The position numbers and the translations under genes were made by a program. Under the pieces are notes generated by a model. That model was not told the origin of the DNA. It made no database searches and saw nothing but the letters and a program-made list of their open reading frames with translations. Source: Verticiella sediminum (GTDB lineage: Bacteria; Pseudomonadota; Gammaproteobacteria; Burkholderiales; Burkholderiaceae_B). From it: a stretch of DNA of 64,000 bases. Of the stretch, positions 39,448 to 48,334 are shown in pieces; position 1 is the first letter of the stretch; each line of letters opens with the position of its first letter. The DNA lies in the NCBI RefSeq assembly GCF_007558815.1, contig NZ_VLTJ01000004.1, forward strand, positions 1 through 64,000. The letters are read 5' to 3'.

Positions 39448-40401
39448 ATGGTTGCCAAGAAATCCAAAGGACTGGGACGCGGCTTGGATGCGCTCCTGGG
39501 CGGCGACGGCCCGGCATTGGGCGTGCTGGACAAGCCGCGCGCCGCGCGCAAGACCGCGCGCCCAGCGCAGGCGGCTCCGGCCAGCGAAGCGCCTCCCGCA
39601 ACCCTGCCGATCGGCCAGCTCGAAGCGGGCAAATACCAGCCACGCACGCGGATGGACGAGGGCGCGCTGCAGGAACTCGCGGACTCGATCCGGGCCCAGG
39701 GCATCATGCAGCCCATCCTCGTGCGTCCGATCGCCACAGGCAAGGGCGCGCCGCGCTACGAGATCATTGCCGGTGAACGCCGTTTCCGTGCCGCCAGGCT
39801 GGCGGGCCTTGCCGAAGTACCCGTGCTGGTGCGCGAAGTGCCCGACGAGCATGCCGCCGTCATGGCGCTCATCGAGAACATCCAGCGCGAAGACCTGAAT
39901 CCGCTCGAGGAGGCGCACGGTGTGCAACGACTGCTCGATGAATTCGGCCTCACGCACGAGCAGGCGGCGCAGGCGATCGGCCGCTCGCGTTCGGCCACCA
40001 GCAACCTGCTGCGCCTGCTGAACCTGGCCCAGCCGGTGCAGACCATGCTGCTGGCGGGCGATATCGACATGGGCCACGCGCGCGCCCTGCTGGCGGTGGA
40101 CGCGGCGATGCAGATCCAGCTCGCCAACGTCGTGGTGGCCAAGCGCCTGTCCGTGCGCGAGACCGAGAAGCTCGTGGCCGCGGCACAGAAGGAGCAGGGA
40201 TCCAAGCCTCGCAAGGCCGGCACGCCAAGCGGAGACGTGGCTCGTCTCGAAGAGGCGTTGTCCGACCTGCTCGGCACCAAGGTGAGTTTCAAGATCGGGG
40301 CCAAGGAGCGCGGGCAGATCGTCATCGACTTTCACGGCTGGGACCATCTCTCGTCCTTGCTCGAGCGCCAGGGGCTGGGCGCCGTGCTGGAGAACAACTG
40401 A
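39448..40401 (+). CDS. parB: Chromosome partitioning protein ParB (Spo0J)
   Basis: The 317-residue CTPase binds parS and spreads. After a basic, Ala-rich N-terminus (LGRGLDALLGG, the ParA-binding end) come the QLEAGKYQPR block, the CTP/ParB motif GERRFRAARLAG, ALIENIQREDLNP, and the HTH LTHEQAAQAIGRSRSATSNLLRLL. The C-terminal dimer domain ends QGLGAVLENN. Six parS sites lie 3.5-6 kb upstream. A palindrome without a T-run follows (40404-40422) and may weakly end the operon. Confidence 0.97.
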   Translation: MVAKKSKGLGRGLDALLGGDGPALGVLDKPRAARKTARPAQAAPASEAPPATLPIGQLEAGKYQPRTRMDEGALQELADSIRAQGIMQPILVRPIATGKGAPRYEIIAGERRFRAARLAGLAEVPVLVREVPDEHAAVMALIENIQREDLNPLEEAHGVQRLLDEFGLTHEQAAQAIGRSRSATSNLLRLLNLAQPVQTMLLAGDIDMGHARALLAVDAAMQIQLANVVVAKRLSVRETEKLVAAAQKEQGSKPRKAGTPSGDVARLEEALSDLLGTKVSFKIGAKERGQIVIDFHGWDHLSSLLERQGLGAVLENN

Positions 40402-40520
40402 AGGCCGGTGCGCGGCACCGGCGCTCGGTAGCCGTGACGCCGGCAGGGCAGGGTGGCCGCCGCTGGCGGCAAAGCAGAGGCAGGCCCGCCGAGGCCGAGA
40501 CCCAAGGAGGAATAGGCAGC

Positions 40521-41936
40521 ATGAATGCAATCCATGATCTGAAGGCCGTGCCGCGCGAACTGCCCGCGGCATGCGTCCAGGCGCTTGCCGCCCGGTTCGG
40601 CGATCGGTTCTCGCAGTCCACGGCGGTTTGTGAGCACCATGGCCGCGACGAGTCGCCTTATCCCACGATGCCGCCGCAAGGTGTGGTGTTCGCCGAGTCG
40701 ACCGAAGACGTGGCGGGCGTCGCCGCTCTGTGCAATGCGCACCGCGTGCCCCTCATCGCCTACGGTGCGGGCTCCTCGCTCGAGGGCAACTTCCTTGCCG
40801 TCGAGGGCGGCATCGTGGTCGATCTCTCTCGCATGAATCGCATATTGTCGGTACATTCGGAAGATCTCACCGTGACCGTGCAGGCTGGCGTGACGCGCAA
40901 GCAGCTCAACGACGAGATCCGCGACACCGGGCTGTTCTTTCCGATCGACCCGGGCGCCGACGCGAGTCTGGGCGGCATGTGCGCCACGCGCGCGTCCGGC
41001 ACCAACGCGGTGCGCTACGGCACCATGCGCGAGAACGTGCTGAACCTGACCGTGGTGACGCCGGCCGGCGACATTGTGCATACAGCCCGCCGGGCGAGAA
41101 AATCGTCGGCAGGCTATGACCTGACGCGGCTCTACGTGGGCAGCGAGGGCACGCTGGGCATCATCACCGAAGCCACTGTACGTTTGTACCCACAACCGGA
41201 GGCCGTTTCGGCAGCGGTATGCCACTTCCCGTCGGTGGACGACGCCGTGGCGGCCGTGATCGAGGTGATCCAGCTCGGCGTGCCGATCGCGCGGGTCGAA
41301 CTCATGGACGCCAATGGCGTGAAGGCCGTGAACAACTACAGCAAGCTCGCCCTGCGCGAGTCGCCGCTGCTGCTGTTCGAATTCCACGGCACGGCGGCCG
41401 GTGTGAAGGAACAGGCCGCGCTGGTCCAGGAAATCGCGAGCAGCCATGGCGGCGAGGATTTCGAGTGGGCGGAGCGTCCGGAGGACCGTACCCGGCTCTG
41501 GAGCGCGCGCCACACTGCCTATTTCGCCGGTTTACAGATGCGCCCGGGCTGCCGGGCGAGCACCACGGACGTTTGCGTGCCGATCTCGCGCCTGGCCGAC
41601 TGCATCGCCCAAACCAACGAAGATCTGGTCAAGGCGAGCTTCCCCTCGCTCATCGTGGGCCACGTCGGCGACGGCAACTTCCATGTGCAGATGCTGCTGG
41701 ATCCGGAAAGCGAGACCGAATTCGAGGAAGCCGAGGCGCTGAACCATCGCATCGTGGAACGCGCCCTGGCCATGGACGGCACCTGCACGGGCGAGCATGG
41801 CGTCGGCCTGCACAAGATGCAGTTCATGCATGCCGAGCACGGCGACGAAGGCGTCGCCGTCATGCGCGCGCTCAAGCACGCGCTCGATCCCAACAATATC
41901 CTGAATCCCGGCAAGATCGTGAGCTGGCTGGCATGA
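40521..41936 (+). CDS. FAD-binding D-2-hydroxyacid dehydrogenase (D-lactate dehydrogenase, cytochrome, type)
   Basis: The 471-residue enzyme belongs to the GlcD/D-lactate dehydrogenase group, which oxidises D-2-hydroxy acids to 2-oxo acids and passes electrons to a cytochrome or quinone. The FAD-binding part has LIAYGAGSSLEGNF, DPGADASLGGMCATRASGTN, and YVGSEGTLGIITEATVRLYPQ. The C-terminal domain has the metal-site pair GHVGDGNFH and GEHGVGLHK. There is no iron-sulfur module. An AAGGAGG site lies before ATG 40521. It starts the eight-gene series ending at 50627 and may supply the D-isomer route. Confidence 0.88.
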   Translation: MNAIHDLKAVPRELPAACVQALAARFGDRFSQSTAVCEHHGRDESPYPTMPPQGVVFAESTEDVAGVAALCNAHRVPLIAYGAGSSLEGNFLAVEGGIVVDLSRMNRILSVHSEDLTVTVQAGVTRKQLNDEIRDTGLFFPIDPGADASLGGMCATRASGTNAVRYGTMRENVLNLTVVTPAGDIVHTARRARKSSAGYDLTRLYVGSEGTLGIITEATVRLYPQPEAVSAAVCHFPSVDDAVAAVIEVIQLGVPIARVELMDANGVKAVNNYSKLALRESPLLLFEFHGTAAGVKEQAALVQEIASSHGGEDFEWAERPEDRTRLWSARHTAYFAGLQMRPGCRASTTDVCVPISRLADCIAQTNEDLVKASFPSLIVGHVGDGNFHVQMLLDPESETEFEEAEALNHRIVERALAMDGTCTGEHGVGLHKMQFMHAEHGDEGVAVMRALKHALDPNNILNPGKIVSWLA

Positions 41937-41942
41937 GCGAAG

Positions 41943-41964
41943 GCGGGCCGGCGGCCCGCTTTTT
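41943..41964 (+). terminator. Intrinsic terminator after the D-2-hydroxyacid dehydrogenase
   Basis: GCGGGCC (41943-41949) and GGCCCGC (41953-41959), 3-nt loop, followed by TTTTT. It separates this gene from the MarR gene, so the latter has its own promoter. Confidence 0.85.
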
Positions 41965-41979
41965 CTCTGCGCTCAATTG

Positions 41980-42009
41980 TTGGATTCCAAACTAATCTGG
42001 GTCTATACT
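41980..42009 (+). promoter_or_regulatory. Promoter of the MarR gene, overlapped by a palindrome
   Basis: TTGGAT (41980-41985) and TATACT (42004-42009) are 18 bp apart. TTGGATTCCAA (41980-41990) is a palindrome over the -35, flanked by TTG/TAA arms, a likely operator for the MarR protein. Confidence 0.6.
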
Positions 42010-42057
42010 CGGTCCTGGAGCCGGGCATCGAGTCGATCCGGCCCGTCAGGAGACATC

Positions 42058-42660
42058 GTGCCTACCAGTAAGAAGTCCGCGGCGCCGCGTCGCGGCGATC
42101 CGGCCGCGGCCAGGCCCGCCGCCGCCCAGGCCTCGCGCGCGCAAGCTGCGCCGCCTGCAGCGGCTGCTGCGAAGCGCGTTCGCACGGCCGCGCCGGTGGA
42201 GGATGTGGCTGACGGCATGGTCGACGCAGTGCGTCTCGGGTGGTTCGAGTTCGCCACGGGTTTTCATCTGCGCAAGGCGCAGGAAGCCTCGTTTGCGGCG
42301 TTCAAACGGCTGGTGGGCGGCATCGACATCCGGGTGGGGCATTTCGCCACCTTGATGCTGATCGGCGAGAACCCCGGCATCAACCAGACCACGTTGGGAC
42401 GCGCGGTCGGTCGAGACAAGTCGAGCCTCACGCCCATACTCGACGACCTCGTCGAGCGCGGGCTGGTCGCTCGCAAGCGTTCGGTGCAAGACCGCCGCCG
42501 CTATGGGCTCACGCTGACCGAGGAGGGCGAGGCCATGCGCGCCACCCTGGCCGCCAGCGCCACCGAGCACGAGAAGGCGCTGGCCGCATGCGTGTCGCCC
42601 GACGACCTGGCGCACTTTGTCCGCATATTGAAGCGAATTGCCCGCATCATGCCGGATTGA
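42058..42660 (+). CDS. MarR-family transcriptional regulator
   Basis: The 200-residue regulator has a low-complexity Ala/Pro-rich N-terminus of about 50 residues, then a winged-helix domain: FATLMLIGENPGINQTTLGRAVGRDKSSLTPILDDLVERGLVARKRS and DRRRYGLTLTEEGE. MarR proteins are dimeric repressors released by small aromatic acids or thiols. The GTG at 42058 is chosen because CAGGAGA precedes it. The ThDP-enzyme gene begins 51 bp later, so it probably controls that gene and itself. Confidence 0.85.
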   Translation: MPTSKKSAAPRRGDPAAARPAAAQASRAQAAPPAAAAAKRVRTAAPVEDVADGMVDAVRLGWFEFATGFHLRKAQEASFAAFKRLVGGIDIRVGHFATLMLIGENPGINQTTLGRAVGRDKSSLTPILDDLVERGLVARKRSVQDRRRYGLTLTEEGEAMRATLAASATEHEKALAACVSPDDLAHFVRILKRIARIMPD

Positions 42661-42711
42661 TTCGAGCGCGCGCAGGCGATCATCCAAACCATCATTCACA
42701 GAGACAGAGCC

Positions 42712-44430
42712 ATGTACACCACCGGAACCGCCTTTCTCGAAGCGTTGCAGGAAGCTGGCGTCGAGTACATCTTCGCCAACCTGGGCAGCGACCACCCGGC
42801 CATTGTCGAGGCGATCGCCGAGGCGGCGGCATCGAATCGCCCCATTCCCAAGGTCCTCACCTGCCCGAACGAGATGGTGGCGCTGAGCGCCGCGCACGGC
42901 TACGCGCAGACCACAGGGCGGGCGCAGGCCGTGGTGGTGCACGTGGAGTGCGGTACGCAGGCGCTCGCCGGCGCTGTCCACAATGCCGCCAAGGGCCGCA
43001 TTCCGGTGTTCATCTTCGCCGGCGCCTCGCCCTACACCCAGGAGGGCGAGCTCAAGGGCAGCCGCAACGAGTTCATCCAGTGGATACAGGACGTGCCGGA
43101 CCAGCGTGGCCTGGTCCGCGGCTATGTGAAGTACGAGAACGAGATCCGCACCGGCCGCAACGTCAAGCAGCTCATCCACCGCGCCATGCAGTTCGCGCAC
43201 AGCGAGCCGCGCGGCCCGGTGTACCTCGTGGGCGCGCGCGAGGCCATGGAGGAAACCGTCGAGCCGGTACGCATCGACGTCGATCAGTGGCAGCCGCTCG
43301 CGCCCTGCGCGCTGGCGCCGGACAGCCTGCAGGCTCTGGCGGCGGACATCGCCAAGGCCAAGCGCCCGCTCATCGTCACCTCCTATGTCGGCAGGAATAC
43401 CCAGGCTGTGGAGAGCCTGATCGAATTGTCGGAACGTTGGGCCATAGGTGTGCTGGAGTCGGTGCCCAACTACATGAACTTCCCGACCACGAACCCCTTG
43501 TACCAGGGCAACCAGTGGAACGAGCCGGGGCAGAACGACGCGCTCGCCGAGGCCGACCTGGTGCTGGTGATCGACAGCGACGTGCCGTGGATTCCGCTGG
43601 TGAGCAAGCCCAGCGAATCGGCCACCGTCTATTACATCGACACCGACCCGCTCAAGCAGCAGATGCCGCTGTGGTACATCCCGGCCAAGCGCGCCTTTCG
43701 CGCCGATGCCGCAGTGGCGCTGGCGCAACTGAACGATGCCCTGCAGGCCCAGCGCTGGGACGAGGCGGGCATCGACACCCGCCGGCTGCACTACGCGCGC
43801 CGGCACCAGGCCTGGCGCGAGCGCCTGGACGCGCTGGAGAGCGGCCGGCCCGACGTCATCACGCCGGAGTACCTGACGGCGCGCGTGCGCGCGGCGCTCG
43901 ATGACGATTGCATCGTGATGAGCGAAGGCATCTCCAACTACCAGACCATCGTCAACCACCTGCAACGGCAGCGGCCGGGCAGCCTGTTCACCAGCGGCGG
44001 CGGTTCGCTCGGCTGGCAGGGCGGGGCGGCCATCGGCGCGCGCCTGGCGCATCCCGGCAAGACCGTGGTCACCCTGTCGGGCGATGGGTCGTACATGTTC
44101 GCGGTGCCCTCGTCGGTCCATTGGATGTCGCGCCGCTACGAGGCGCCGATCCTGCAGGTGGTCTACAACAACCGGGGCTGGAAGTCGCCCAAGCTGTCTG
44201 CCCTCGCCGTGCATCCGGACGGGTACGCGAGCCGGGCCGCGGCGGACGTGATCGGTGTGAGCTTCGATCCGCCGTCGGACTATGCCGGCATCGCCGCGGC
44301 CGCCGGCGGCGCGCTGGGGCTGACGGTCAAGCACCCGCGCGAACTCGACGCGGCGCTTGCCGCCGGGCTGCGCGCCGTGCGGCAGGAAGGCCGTTCGGCG
44401 GTGCTGGACGTCTGGCTGCCCGAACTCTGA
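42712..44430 (+). CDS. ThDP-dependent enzyme of the decarboxylase/acetolactate synthase superfamily
   Basis: The 572-residue enzyme has the Pyr, central and PP domains of the acetohydroxyacid synthase/benzoylformate decarboxylase fold. Glu54 (CPNEM) is the ThDP-activating Glu and His77 (VHVECGTQA) aligns with catalytic His70 of benzoylformate decarboxylase. The Mg/ThDP motif is LSGDGSYMF to YNNRGW (about 454-490). The second active-site His of that enzyme (His281) is not seen; the region reads DSDVPWIPLV. I infer 2-oxo acid decarboxylation, but a carboligase or oxalyl-CoA-type use is possible. It sits just before an aldehyde dehydrogenase. Confidence 0.75.
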   Translation: MYTTGTAFLEALQEAGVEYIFANLGSDHPAIVEAIAEAAASNRPIPKVLTCPNEMVALSAAHGYAQTTGRAQAVVVHVECGTQALAGAVHNAAKGRIPVFIFAGASPYTQEGELKGSRNEFIQWIQDVPDQRGLVRGYVKYENEIRTGRNVKQLIHRAMQFAHSEPRGPVYLVGAREAMEETVEPVRIDVDQWQPLAPCALAPDSLQALAADIAKAKRPLIVTSYVGRNTQAVESLIELSERWAIGVLESVPNYMNFPTTNPLYQGNQWNEPGQNDALAEADLVLVIDSDVPWIPLVSKPSESATVYYIDTDPLKQQMPLWYIPAKRAFRADAAVALAQLNDALQAQRWDEAGIDTRRLHYARRHQAWRERLDALESGRPDVITPEYLTARVRAALDDDCIVMSEGISNYQTIVNHLQRQRPGSLFTSGGGSLGWQGGAAIGARLAHPGKTVVTLSGDGSYMFAVPSSVHWMSRRYEAPILQVVYNNRGWKSPKLSALAVHPDGYASRAAADVIGVSFDPPSDYAGIAAAAGGALGLTVKHPRELDAALAAGLRAVRQEGRSAVLDVWLPEL

Positions 44431-44576
44431 CACCGTACGGGCCGCGAACGCCGGAACCCGGCCGCTGCCCGGGTGTCCGTATGTGGATACCGCCCCGAAA
44501 CCCAGGCTTGACCGCCGTCGGCTGCCAGCGGCAAGCTTAACGATTACCGGCGCCATCCCCACAGGAGACCCGAGAC

Positions 44577-46028
44577 ATGAACGAACTGAAGCTGCTCATC
44601 AACGACAAGCCGGTCGCTGCGGCCGGGGAAGCCACCTACGAGCGGCGCAACCCGATCAGCGGCGAGGTCGTCACGCGGGCCGCGGCGGCTGGCGCCGATG
44701 ATGCACGCAAGGCGGCGGACGCCGCAGCCCAGGCGTTTCCCGCCTGGTCTGCGCTCGGCCCGGGCGAGCGGCGCGCGCGCCTGCTCAAGGCCGCCGATGC
44801 CCTGCAGGCGCGTACCGACGATTTCATCGCGGCGATGATGGCCGAGACCGGCGCGACTGCGCCGTGGGCGGGGTTCAACGTCCATCTGGCCGCCAACATG
44901 CTGCGCGAAGCGGCCGCGCTCACCACGCACATCAAGGGCGAGGTGATTCCCTCCGACAAGCCCGGCACGCTGGCGATGGCGATACGCCAGCCGGTCGGCG
45001 TGGTGCTCGGCATCGCGCCCTGGAATGCCCCGGTGATCCTGGGCGTGCGCGCCATCGCGACGCCGCTCGCCTGCGGCAATACCGTGGTCTTCAAGGCGTC
45101 CGAGCAGTGCCCCAAGACTCACATGCTGATCGGCGAAGCACTGCTCGCGGCGGGCCTGGGCGAGGGGGTGGTCAATGTGGTGACCAACGCACCGCAGGAT
45201 GCGCCGAAGGTGGTCGAGGCGCTGATTGCGCACCCGGCGGTACGCCGCATCAACTTCACCGGCTCCACCCGTGTGGGCCGGATCATCGCCGAGACCGCGG
45301 CGCGCTACCTGAAGCCCGTGCTGCTCGAGCTGGGCGGCAAGGCGCCGATGGTGGTGCTGGATGACGCCAACGTCGAGCATGCCGTGAACGCCGCGATCTT
45401 CGGCGCGTTCATGAACCAGGGCCAGATCTGCATGTCGACCGAGAAGATCGTGGTCGACAGCGCGATCGCCGACGAGTTCGTCAGGCAGTTTGCCGCCAGG
45501 GCCGAGGCGCTCACCGTCGGCGATCCGGCCAAGGGCAACTTCCATCTCGGCTCGGTGGTCGATCAGAGCACCATCGACCGGGTGCAGGAGCTGATCGCGG
45601 ATGCCACGGGCAAGGGCGCGAAGCTCGTGGCCGGCGGCAAGGCCAACGGCACGCTGATGGGCGCCACCGTCGTCGACGGTGTGACCGACGCCATGCGCAT
45701 CTACCGCGAGGAGTCGTTCGGGCCGGTGGTGAGCGTCATCCGCGCCAGCGGCGTGGACGAGCTGGTGCGCATTGCGAACGACACCGAGTATGGCCTGACC
45801 TCCTCGGTGTTCGGACGCGACACCACGCGCGCCTTCGAGGTCGCCAAGCGCATCGAGGCCGGCATCTGCCACATCAACGGGCCCACGGTGCACGACGAGG
45901 CCCAGATCCCGTTCGGCGGCACCAAGGACAGCGGTTACGGCCGCTTCGGCGGTACCGCGGCGATCGGCGAGTTCACCGAACTGCGCCAGATCACCATCGA
46001 GCAGGGCAGCCAGCACTATCCGATCTGA
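44577..46028 (+). CDS. Aldehyde dehydrogenase, salicylaldehyde/vanillin dehydrogenase type
   Basis: The 483-residue NAD(P) enzyme oxidises aldehydes to acids. Catalytic Cys285 is in GQICMST and general-base Glu251 is in LELGGKAP. The HIKGEVIPSDKPGTLAMAIRQ and VVLGIAPWNAPVILGVRAIATPLACGN blocks closely resemble NahF (salicylaldehyde dehydrogenase) and vanillin dehydrogenases, suggesting an aromatic aldehyde. It lies 146 bp after the ThDP enzyme, which would make such an aldehyde from a 2-oxo acid. Start at ATG 44577 with an AGGAGA site. Confidence 0.86.
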   Translation: MNELKLLINDKPVAAAGEATYERRNPISGEVVTRAAAAGADDARKAADAAAQAFPAWSALGPGERRARLLKAADALQARTDDFIAAMMAETGATAPWAGFNVHLAANMLREAAALTTHIKGEVIPSDKPGTLAMAIRQPVGVVLGIAPWNAPVILGVRAIATPLACGNTVVFKASEQCPKTHMLIGEALLAAGLGEGVVNVVTNAPQDAPKVVEALIAHPAVRRINFTGSTRVGRIIAETAARYLKPVLLELGGKAPMVVLDDANVEHAVNAAIFGAFMNQGQICMSTEKIVVDSAIADEFVRQFAARAEALTVGDPAKGNFHLGSVVDQSTIDRVQELIADATGKGAKLVAGGKANGTLMGATVVDGVTDAMRIYREESFGPVVSVIRASGVDELVRIANDTEYGLTSSVFGRDTTRAFEVAKRIEAGICHINGPTVHDEAQIPFGGTKDSGYGRFGGTAAIGEFTELRQITIEQGSQHYPI

Positions 46029-46073
46029 TCGCTGGAGCGGCGGGGCGCCTTGCCCTGCCTTGCACCCGACATC

Positions 46074-47009
46074 ATGCGCGCGCTGGATCGCATCCGCTTC
46101 GACCTGACCTCGATGCGCCTGTTCATCGCGGTCGTCGAACACGGCAGCATCACCCGGGCTGCCGAGCAGCTCTGCGTGGCGGCGACGGCCGCCTCGCGGC
46201 GGATCGCCGACCTGGAGGAGCAGTTCGGCCTCGCCCTCTTCGAGCGGCGTCCGCACGGCGTGGTGCTCACCGAGGCGGGCCGCAGCCTGCTGCCGCATGC
46301 GCGTACGCTGATGCTGGCGGTGGAGGCCATGCACAGCGATGCCGCCGCGCACGCCCTGGGCGATCGCGGCGTGGTGCGCATCTCGGCCTGTACCTCGGCC
46401 GCGCTGCAGTTCCTGCCGCGGGATCTGCACGGCCACCAGCAGGCCTATCCCGACATCGACATCGACCTGCGCGAGATGAGCAGCCACGACGTGGTGAAGT
46501 CGCTCGCCCAGGGCAATGCCGACATCGGTATCCTGGAAAGCCACGTCGCGGTGCCGTCCGCGGGCTGGGAAAGCGCCGTCTATCGCCGGGACCGCCTGCT
46601 CGTCATCGCGCCGCGCGGCCATCCCCTGGCGCAGCGCCAGGCCCTGGGCTTCGACGACCTGCTGCCCTACGCCTTCGTGGCGCTGGCCGAGGGCACGGCT
46701 TCCCAGGCCCTGCTGCAGCGCGAGACCTCGCGGCGCGGCGCGCAGTTGCGCCAGCGCATCCGCACGCGCAGTTTCGATACCCTGACCGCCATGGTGCGGG
46801 CCGGGCTGGGCATCGGCTTGATGCCCGAACCCGCGGCGCAATGGCTGGCGGCCGACCAGGGCCTCGTCCGCGTTCCGGTGCACGAAGCCTGGGCCGAGCG
46901 CACTTTCCTGCTGTGCCATCGCCCGGCGTCCGAAGTGTCGGCGTCGACGGCGACGCTGCTGGAGTTCCTCCTGCCTGCGCGAAATTCGCACGCTGGCCTG
47001 CCGAAATGA
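46074..47009 (+). CDS. LysR-family transcriptional regulator
   Basis: The 311-residue regulator has an N-terminal HTH (MRLFIAVVEHGSITRAAEQLCVAATAASRRIADLEEQFG, FERRPHGVVLTEAGR) and a C-terminal periplasmic-binding-like effector domain (about 90-300). LysR proteins activate nearby or divergent genes upon binding a small acid. Here it sits in the same direction between the aldehyde dehydrogenase (45 bp) and the enolase-superfamily gene (66 bp), so it is inside a possible operon. ATG 46074 is preferred over TTG 46050. Confidence 0.88.
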   Translation: MRALDRIRFDLTSMRLFIAVVEHGSITRAAEQLCVAATAASRRIADLEEQFGLALFERRPHGVVLTEAGRSLLPHARTLMLAVEAMHSDAAAHALGDRGVVRISACTSAALQFLPRDLHGHQQAYPDIDIDLREMSSHDVVKSLAQGNADIGILESHVAVPSAGWESAVYRRDRLLVIAPRGHPLAQRQALGFDDLLPYAFVALAEGTASQALLQRETSRRGAQLRQRIRTRSFDTLTAMVRAGLGIGLMPEPAAQWLAADQGLVRVPVHEAWAERTFLLCHRPASEVSASTATLLEFLLPARNSHAGLPK

Positions 47010-47075
47010 TGATGGCGCCGCGTGCCGGCATTGCGCATAGTGGCGCTCATTGCACTTCGCGCACCAAGGGCCAGC

Positions 47076-48233
47076 ATGCACAGAATCACCCGCGTCAAGG
47101 CGACGCCGCTGAACGTTCCGATCCGCTTCGTCGCCGGTGAGATCCGGCGCGAGACCTCGCTGTCGGCGTGCTATGTCGAGGTCGAGACCGACCAGGGCAT
47201 CGTCGGGCATGGCTTGACCGCGATCACCGAAGAGGAAGTGATCGGGGCCATCGTCGATGCCGTCGCCGGCCCGGCCATCGTCGGCATGCACGCCCTGGCC
47301 CACGAAGCCGTCTGGGACCGTCTCTACTGGCTGCTCTGCCCGCGCGGGCAGACGGGCTACGGCATGCATGCGATCGCGGCGATCGACGTCGCGCTATGGG
47401 ACATCAAGGGCAAGATCCTGGGCCAGCCCGTGTGGCGGCTGCTGGGCGGTGCGCGCAACCGCGTGCCCCTTTATGCCACCTTCGGCTTCGGCTTTCTCGA
47501 CCGTGAGGCGCTGGCGGCCTCGGCGCACGCCTGCCAGGCGCAGGGTTTCGACCACCTGAAGATGGTGGTCGGCCATGGCGCCATGCAGCGCCGCGACGAG
47601 CCCCGGCCGCTGGGCGAGGTCATCCGCGAGGACGCCGAGCGGGTGCGCATCGTGCGCGAGGCGGCGGGCGCGCAGGCGGGCCTGTACATCGATGCCAATT
47701 GCAGCCTGGACGCCTTTCATGCCAACAAACTGGCCCGCGCCGTGGCCGACTGCGATCTCGGCTTCTTCGAGGAGCCGGTGTCGCGCAACGACGTGCACGC
47801 CATGGCCGACCTGAGGCGCCAGACGGGCGTGGCGGTGGCCGCCGGCCAGAACGAAGGGCTGGCCTTCCGCTTTCGCGACATGCTGGCGGCGGGCGCGGTG
47901 GACTGCGTCCAGCCCAACGTGGTCATCAGCGGCGGCTACACCCAGGCCGCGAAGATCGCCGGCATGGCGGATGCCCATGGGGTGGCGCTGGCCAACGGCG
48001 GTGCCTTCCCGCTGCACAACATGCACCTGCATGCGGGCCTGGCCAATGGCGGGCGGGTCGAATGGCATCTGGTCGCCGTGGAGATGATGCGCCAGCTCTA
48101 TGACGGCTTTCCCGAACCCGAACGCGGCTGGCTGACACTGCCCGAGACGCCGGGGCTGGGCTTCGAGCCCGATCGGGCGCGCATCCGGGAGCTGGCCAAG
48201 CTGCCGGCTTCGGGCGGACGGGGCAAGGGCTGA
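47076..48233 (+). CDS. Enolase-superfamily protein, mandelate racemase group
   Basis: The 385-residue protein has the N-terminal capping domain and barrel of the mandelate racemase/muconate lactonising group. Metal ligands align as Asp206 (DANCSLD) and Glu232 (FEEP), but the third position, Glu247 in mandelate racemase, is Gln258 (GQNEG). The catalytic Lys pair, KxK in the racemase, is Lys162 with Val at 164. A His-rich segment (NGGAFPLHNMHLH) lies near the usual His. So it is unlikely to be a standard racemase; a sugar-acid dehydratase or a new activity is possible. Confidence 0.72.
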   Translation: MHRITRVKATPLNVPIRFVAGEIRRETSLSACYVEVETDQGIVGHGLTAITEEEVIGAIVDAVAGPAIVGMHALAHEAVWDRLYWLLCPRGQTGYGMHAIAAIDVALWDIKGKILGQPVWRLLGGARNRVPLYATFGFGFLDREALAASAHACQAQGFDHLKMVVGHGAMQRRDEPRPLGEVIREDAERVRIVREAAGAQAGLYIDANCSLDAFHANKLARAVADCDLGFFEEPVSRNDVHAMADLRRQTGVAVAAGQNEGLAFRFRDMLAAGAVDCVQPNVVISGGYTQAAKIAGMADAHGVALANGGAFPLHNMHLHAGLANGGRVEWHLVAVEMMRQLYDGFPEPERGWLTLPETPGLGFEPDRARIRELAKLPASGGRGKG

Positions 48234-48334
48234 TTCCGGCCGCGCGGCCGGCGCCGACACCGGCTGTGTGCCCACTTGCATTGCGGACAAGGCGGTCGCG
48301 ACGAGACTGCCGCCGTATTCTGAAGGAGACAACG

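Noticed and set aside
42046-44562. 838-residue minus-strand reading frame
   Set aside because: It runs antisense to the ThDP enzyme and MarR genes, has no recognised family pattern, and is the usual by-product of high GC content. The same holds for long minus-strand frames at 44544-47369, 56400-59066 and 59120-61102.
47076-48233. Naming this gene mandelate racemase
   Set aside because: Gln replaces a metal-binding Glu and Val replaces a catalytic Lys, so the name would overstate the evidence.
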